From a virus: a stretch of DNA of 56,880 nt. The notes under the pieces are model-generated. The model was not told where the DNA came from. It saw only the letters and a list, made by a program, of their open reading frames with translations, and searched no databases. A program made the translations under genes and the position numbers. Location: the IMG/VR virus record IMGVR_UViG_3300032285_002671, positions 1-56,880 of that record. One strand, given 5' to 3'. This document shows, in pieces, positions 53,252-56,880 of this stretch (position 1 is the stretch's first letter; every line of letters begins with the position of its first letter).

Positions 53252-53324
53252 AACTCAGGACAGGATTCGAACCTGCATCTACCTAGCTACAATGCTAGGG
53301 CGTTACCAATTACGCTACCTGAGT
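53252..53324 (-). tRNA. tRNA, probably Thr (UGU), with shifted eight-base anticodon loop
   Basis: Seventy-three bases: acceptor ACTCAGG/CCTGAGT, D arm GCG-TAATTGGTAA-CGC, T arm GCAGG-TTCGAAT-CCTGT. By position U33 UGU A37 gives Thr. The anticodon stem pairs best as CCTAG/CTAGG around eight bases (CATTGTAG) rather than seven. No encoded CCA. It is the only member outside the 29-30 kb array and has a slightly different acceptor. Confidence 0.8.
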
Positions 53325-53332
53325 TAATATTA

Positions 53333-54160
53333 CTATCTTACTGCTTTAAACAATGCTGGTACTTGACCATATTGAGGCAATACTCCATTCCATTTCTGGA
53401 TAAATTGTTGTTGTAATAGATTATCCGTTAAGGTTGTTTGACGTAATCTATTAGCTTCTGCTTCTGCCCTAGCTGTTGTAATCATTGCTTGAGCATCACC
53501 TTCAGCACGAGCTACTTTAATTTTAGCTTGAGCTTCTGCTGTCTTTACTTGATTCTCAGCTTGAAGTGCTTGTTGTACTGCATTATTCTTAGCATTAATA
53601 GCGTTCTTAAATGATTCTGGATATACTAAGTTACTTGTTAATTGCTGCACAATAAATCCTTCTGCAGTTAATCTACTATGTAGATCCTTCATAACTAATG
53701 ATTCAAACTTTTGTCTATTACTAATTAAACTATCGGCATTAAATTCATTAGCTGCTACACGAAATACATCTTGTACTGTTGTCTTTAAAAATGCTACCTC
53801 TAATTCTTCTAAGTCTTTTCTATATTTTCTATAAATGTCCGGAGCTCTATCTGATACGATATTGTAATTGATAATTGGATTTACTGCAAACTCACTACCA
53901 TCTTTTGAGTTAACTACGAATCCATGCTCTCCAGTGTATTCAACGTGACGAACAAATGTTGGCCATTCAATAACTGTTGATGTAAATGGATTGTAAAAGG
54001 TCCATCCTGTAACATACACGATGTCATTTACTCCTTTGTCATCACCGAAATAAGAAACTTTCATACCTACATGTCCAGCATCAATACGTGAACAACTTGT
54101 TGTGGTGAATAATGCAATGATACCTAGTACCATTAACATTGATTTTATTTTATTTTTCAT
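53333..54160 (-). CDS. SPFH (prohibitin/stomatin)-family lipoprotein
   Basis: Start taken at 54160 (MKNKIKSMLMVLGIIALFTT); a longer frame to 54232 would overlap the upstream gene. 275 residues: lipobox FTTTSC, SPFH domain (GHVGMKVSYFGDDKGVNDIV; GFVVNSKDGSEFAVNPIINY), then a coiled coil (QVKTAEAQAKIKVARAEGDA) and AEAEANRLRQTTLTDNLL. SPFH proteins form ring assemblies in membranes and control proteases. A phage-encoded, lipid-anchored version beside ClpP is unusual; possible roles are protease control or protection against host defence. Confidence 0.87.
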   Translation of the reverse strand: MKNKIKSMLMVLGIIALFTTTSCSRIDAGHVGMKVSYFGDDKGVNDIVYVTGWTFYNPFTSTVIEWPTFVRHVEYTGEHGFVVNSKDGSEFAVNPIINYNIVSDRAPDIYRKYRKDLEELEVAFLKTTVQDVFRVAANEFNADSLISNRQKFESLVMKDLHSRLTAEGFIVQQLTSNLVYPESFKNAINAKNNAVQQALQAENQVKTAEAQAKIKVARAEGDAQAMITTARAEAEANRLRQTTLTDNLLQQQFIQKWNGVLPQYGQVPALFKAVR

Positions 54161-54162
54161 AA

Positions 54163-54372
54163 CTATTTTACAAATATAAATTTTACAAAGATTTTCCAGT
54201 TTAAAGAGATAACATACAGAAGAATTATACATCCAACAAAGAATGCAATTGTACTTGGCATGTTTACAAATGGAATAATAATGTATTCACATATACTCCA
54301 AGTAATTGCAACTTGAAGTAATAAAAGTAACGCGAGATTGCGTTTAAAGAAGTTTTCTATTTTTTGTTTCAT
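54163..54372 (-). CDS. Small two-span membrane protein
   Basis: A 69-residue protein with two hydrophobic segments (LALLLLLQVAITWSICEYII and STIAFFVGCIILLYVISLNW). It is two bases upstream of the SPFH gene start and may be its membrane partner. No motif recognised. Confidence 0.72.
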   Translation of the reverse strand: MKQKIENFFKRNLALLLLLQVAITWSICEYIIIPFVNMPSTIAFFVGCIILLYVISLNWKIFVKFIFVK

Positions 54373-54373
54373 T

Positions 54374-54550
54374 TTAGATATTTTTCAATTGTACAAAAAG
54401 ATTTTGAGATATTTCATTAAATTCATATTTCCTATCTGGGTAAGTAGTTTTAATTTTAGGCCCATTAGGAAATTCAGTTTTAATTGAGTCACCAACTGAT
54501 TTTAATTGTTCAAGTGTTGGTATTTTTAATTTTGGTTCAAAATAAATCAT
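54374..54550 (-). CDS. Small protein of unknown function (58 residues)
   Basis: MIYFEPKLKIPTLEQLKSVG then DSIKTEFPNGPKIKTTYPDR; ATG at 54550-54548, TAA at 54376-54374. It has a promoter module upstream (54570) and a normal protein-like composition; read first in a unit with the membrane and SPFH genes. Confidence 0.78.
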   Translation of the reverse strand: MIYFEPKLKIPTLEQLKSVGDSIKTEFPNGPKIKTTYPDRKYEFNEISQNLFVQLKNI

Positions 54551-54569
54551 ATTATTTAATTTTATAATA

Positions 54570-54601
54570 TAAAGATAAAATAAAAATTTTAATATGCCAA
54601 A
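54570..54601 (-). promoter_or_regulatory. Bacteroidota-type promoter module
   Basis: TTTG (54601-54598), 20 bases, TATCTTTA (54577-54570) on the minus strand, upstream of the genes at 54374-53333. Confidence 0.78.
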
Positions 54602-54607
54602 TCTTTT

Positions 54608-55252
54608 TTAAGAAAGACTTATTTGTATAGGCTTATTTGTTGGATTGTATCCTAAAGTACAAGTACTAGCATTAATAAATGTAATACCATCTTGTTCTTT
54701 TATTCCGTATCCTTCATGAATATGACCAAATATATGTAATTTTGGTTTGATATTTAATACTTTATTATATAAATCCAAACAACCTACATTCCACATATCT
54801 CTCGCAGTATAATCTAATATATACATCGGAGGCCCATGAGTAATAAGAACATCAGTATCTGTTGGAATCATTTCCCATTTATCAGCTAATTCTTGACCTC
54901 TTCTCCTATTAAATGCCCAATTAAAAAATTCAGGTTGCCAAGGTGAACCATAAAATTTAACACCATCAATAATAATCTCACTATCTTCTAAATAATGAAT
55001 ATTTTCAGATAATGACTTTATCATATCAACAGTCCATGGATGTTTATATTCAAATGACATATCATGATTACCAGCGATAAAAACAATATGTTTAAATTCT
55101 TTTGATTGTTTTTCTAACCAATTAAAAAAATCTTCCACTTCATGTGGTTTACCTCTACCTGTAAAATCACCAGCATGAACTAATATATCACCTTTTGGTA
55201 ATATAAGTTGTTCATGCATTGTATGTGTATCTGATATTAATACTAATTTCAT
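54608..55252 (-). CDS. Calcineurin-like metallophosphoesterase (copy 2)
   Basis: Start taken at 55252 (MKLVLISDTHTMHEQL), overlapping the upstream stop as TAATG. 214 residues: SDTH (7-10), LVHAGDFTGRG (32-42), IAGNHDMSFE (60-69), ITHGPPMYI (130-138), FGHIHEGYG (165-173). More compact than the phosphoesterase at 35607. Substrate unknown; small phosphoesterases of this kind cut nucleotides or cyclic nucleotides. Confidence 0.9.
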   Translation of the reverse strand: MKLVLISDTHTMHEQLILPKGDILVHAGDFTGRGKPHEVEDFFNWLEKQSKEFKHIVFIAGNHDMSFEYKHPWTVDMIKSLSENIHYLEDSEIIIDGVKFYGSPWQPEFFNWAFNRRRGQELADKWEMIPTDTDVLITHGPPMYILDYTARDMWNVGCLDLYNKVLNIKPKLHIFGHIHEGYGIKEQDGITFINASTCTLGYNPTNKPIQISLS

Positions 55253-55503
55253 TATGCTTCTCCCATTGGTTTTTTCCAACCTATAGATTCTGGTTCTTTA
55301 ATATTTTTAGTTGCTTCTGTTATAGCATTTATTAATTGTATATGGGCAATCATTAGATTTTTAATATCCTCATTTTGTCTTCCTTGTTCTGAGTCTAATT
55401 CCTCTAATTCTTTTTGAATTTTCATAATGTGTATAACACATCCTAATAAAAATAATACTGCTAAAAACAGTACTATACTAATTGTAATTAATGCTGCTAC
55501 CAT
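55252..55503 (-). CDS. Single-span membrane protein
   Basis: An 83-residue protein: hydrophobic segment 1-26 (MVAALITISIVLFLAVLFLL), then a coiled-coil-like cytoplasmic part (MKIQKELEELDSEQGRQNED). Overlaps the phosphoesterase start by one base. Confidence 0.74.
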   Translation of the reverse strand: MVAALITISIVLFLAVLFLLGCVIHIMKIQKELEELDSEQGRQNEDIKNLMIAHIQLINAITEATKNIKEPESIGWKKPMGEA

Positions 55504-55685
55504 ACTAAATAATGTATATATGCTAAAGTCATTCCTGCTGATAAAAAAATTGTTAAAGCAATAGCTGATAAAACAATATTTAAAAGTCTTTTCTTTTGAA
55601 TATCAGTAATAAATAATCCTTTTGGAAACCAAGCTGCTAATTGGAATGCCCATCCCGTTAACATTAATGCTGTAAATGTACTCAT
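55497..55685 (-). CDS. Small two-span membrane protein
   Basis: A 62-residue protein with hydrophobic segments 3-20 (TFTALMLTGWAFQLAAWFPK) and 34-58 (LLNIVLSAIALTIFLSAGMT). Next to another membrane protein; the two may form a complex or be holin-like. Confidence 0.7.
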   Translation of the reverse strand: MSTFTALMLTGWAFQLAAWFPKGLFITDIQKKRLLNIVLSAIALTIFLSAGMTLAYIHYLVW

Positions 55686-55873
55686 ATTTTACTTTTTGTA
55701 TTAAATTCTATTTGTTTAACTAATTGTTCAGCATGAGATTCATCAATTTTTTTAGATGATATCATACTTTCTTTTAAGATTTCAATTTCCTTTTTTAAGG
55801 ATTCATTTTCTTCTAAAAGTTTTTTATATTCTCTTTTGAGTTTAAAATACTCCTCTACCATTATTAACTGCAT
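55682..55873 (-). CDS. Small coiled-coil protein
   Basis: A 63-residue helical protein (EYFKLKREYKKLLEENESLK), start at 55873 or at the Met four residues in (55861). Overlaps the next gene by four bases. Confidence 0.7.
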   Translation of the reverse strand: MQLIMVEEYFKLKREYKKLLEENESLKKEIEILKESMISSKKIDESHAEQLVKQIEFNTKSKI

Positions 55874-55874
55874 T

Positions 55875-56444
55875 TTAATCCCACCACCCTTCTATATCTT
55901 GATCTAGTATACGGAATAATAACTTTCTTGCTTTGCGTTGTCTATTATGTGACATATTTGAAGCAATTCTATAATCTCTTTCTACTTGATCAATACCTTC
56001 TTCATTTATATCTAACCAACCCTCACCCTTTAATACTCTTTTGTAATCTAATGGATATGCTAAAAAGTATTCTTGGAATTGTTCATCAGTAATTTTAAAG
56101 TCAATAGAATAAGAACCTCTATCATTAGTAACTTGTATTATCTTTGTATTATGATATTCCATACACTCATGATCATAAGAGTCTTCTTTGATTTTTTCTA
56201 TTAATCTAACACAAGTCATCATACGTTGAGCATCTTTTTGTGCTTGTGTATGACGATTATGTCTACCTATATACTCTGCTTGATGTTTTAATTTAGTTTG
56301 AAGTATTGTATAAATATACCAACTATCCCAATCTTTGTCTTTCCAAAGTACTGGAATCCATCTATAAAGATTATAGAATCTATTGTATATCCAATTGATA
56401 TACCATCCAACATTTTGCCATAAAAACTTTTTTAATTTATCCAT
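55875..56444 (-). CDS. Protein of unknown function conserved in phages
   Basis: A 189-residue Trp/Tyr-rich helical protein (LWQNVGWYINWIYNRFYNLY then IPVLWKDKDWDSWYIYTILQ) with a C-terminal KARKLLFRILDQDIEGWWD. It resembles phage proteins of this layout that I have seen without function. It may be membrane- or RNA-associated. Confidence 0.76.
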   Translation of the reverse strand: MDKLKKFLWQNVGWYINWIYNRFYNLYRWIPVLWKDKDWDSWYIYTILQTKLKHQAEYIGRHNRHTQAQKDAQRMMTCVRLIEKIKEDSYDHECMEYHNTKIIQVTNDRGSYSIDFKITDEQFQEYFLAYPLDYKRVLKGEGWLDINEEGIDQVERDYRIASNMSHNRQRKARKLLFRILDQDIEGWWD

Positions 56445-56692
56445 AACATTTCTAATTTATAAGGGGAAGCACGTTGTATCATATCAAACTTACTTTCCTC
56501 TTGTAATGGTTTAGCATCATCAAAATTATTTGAAAATACTAATTTACCACCTTTTAACCCTACCCAAACTTGAGCCATATCATTCATGACTATATATTGT
56601 TTTGGTATTTCAAATTTTCTATACTTACGTTTTTTAATCAGGTAGTAATCCTGCTTTTTCGATTGTTGTCCAAATTCGCTCATACCAAACAT
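56432..56692 (-). CDS. Small protein of unknown function
   Basis: An 86-residue basic alpha/beta protein (DYYLIKKRKYRKFEIPKQYI, then VWVGLKGGKLVFSNNFDD). The first ATG lies 59 bases inside the upstream gene, more overlap than any neighbour; an internal start is possible but none fits better. Overlaps the next gene by 13 bases. Confidence 0.65.
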   Translation of the reverse strand: MFGMSEFGQQSKKQDYYLIKKRKYRKFEIPKQYIVMNDMAQVWVGLKGGKLVFSNNFDDAKPLQEESKFDMIQRASPYKLEMLWIN

Positions 56693-56864
56693 TCATTTTA
56701 GAACCTTCTAAATAACTATCTCCTTTATAACCTGCTAAGGTTTTTTTAGATAAAATAAGCAAACACCAATCTAATAATTCGTCTGCTTTTTCAATTTCAT
56801 GTTCTCCAAGAGCTTCTTTAGCTCGTGTATAATAATCTACAATAGATAATCTTGTTTTTTCCAT
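56634..56864 (-). CDS. Small helical protein of unknown function
   Basis: A 76-residue helical protein (SIVDYYTRAKEALGEHEIEK). The start follows AATAAAGGTT, a purine-rich leader like that of the genes at 14650 and 39361. It is the upstream-most complete gene of the window. Confidence 0.75.
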   Translation of the reverse strand: MEKTRLSIVDYYTRAKEALGEHEIEKADELLDWCLLILSKKTLAGYKGDSYLEGSKMNVWYERIWTTIEKAGLLPD

Positions 56865-56880
56865 AACCTTTATTAAATAA

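Noticed and set aside
1-56880. Alternative genetic code with recoded TAG or TGA, as in some Bacteroidota phages
   Set aside because: Genes terminate with TAA, TAG and TGA at natural ends matching family lengths, and no in-frame TAG or TGA interrupts the recognised enzymes.

Overview
The window looks like part of the genome of a large, strictly lytic, T4-like (myovirus) phage of a Bacteroidota host, probably a flavobacterium-type bacterium. Evidence for T4-like ancestry: gp6-like and gp25-like baseplate wedge proteins, a spike-like hub protein, a gp55-like late sigma factor, DNA ligase, thymidylate synthase, RNA ligase, a RecA/RadA-type ATPase, tRNAs, and T4-style capsid-targeting tags. Evidence for a Bacteroidota host: a promoter of the form TTTG - 20 nt - TAnnnTTA repeated at 38 gene boundaries (the known Bacteroidota form is TTTG-N19-21-TAnnTTTG), Bacteroidota-type lipoproteins, and a phage gene ending in a type IX secretion (T9SS) sorting domain. 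The DNA is very AT-rich. Every supported gene is on the minus strand, so transcription runs from high to low coordinates.

Layout, low to high coordinate. 1-6918: baseplate and tail genes. 6953-9613: late sigma factor, HD hydrolase and small genes. 9757-14952: a lipoprotein, a MoxR-type AAA+ ATPase, a nucleotidyltransferase-like protein and a VWA/metallopeptidase protein. 15010-19146: a candidate cell-wall enzyme, a HExxH peptidase, and proteins likely packaged in the capsid, some with a putative cleavable N-terminal tag. 19181-19510: an unusual GC-rich noncoding island ending in a strong terminator. 19537-28803: about 30 small, mostly unknown genes, nearly all with their own promoter, ending in a RadA-like ATPase. 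28861-30608: an RNA locus with one ordinary-length tRNA, several tRNA-like RNAs with a shared acceptor stem and abnormal anticodon regions, two larger structured RNA candidates and three short ORFs. 30613-40680: two HNH homing endonucleases, DNA ligase, a set of RNA-repair-type genes (cyclic-phosphate receiver domain, calcineurin-type phosphoesterase, Rnl5-like RNA ligase, P-loop kinase) and a membrane-anchored glucosaminidase. 40732-47266: a cell-envelope cluster with a CsgG-like lipoprotein, an outer-membrane barrel protein, a PA14 protein, two holin-like membrane proteins and a T9SS cargo protein. 47343-52615: thioesterase, thymidylate synthase and a compact operon of small genes ending in a HAD hydrolase. 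52670-56864: ClpP-like protease, a tRNA, an SPFH lipoprotein, a second phosphoesterase and small membrane and soluble proteins.

Working model. The host RNA polymerase probably reads the uniform promoter modules early or in middle phase, and the gp55-like sigma factor probably directs late transcription of structural and envelope genes, some of which carry an AATATTTATA box. The RNA ligase, kinase, phosphoesterase and cREC genes would repair tRNA or other RNA cut by host defence. The envelope cluster would remodel or breach the host surface late in infection. The least conventional parts are the T9SS cargo with its CsgG-like companion, the tRNA-like array, and the promoter module whose spacer carries dyads that change in sequence but keep pairing. 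All functional calls come from reading sequence by eye; no database search was run.
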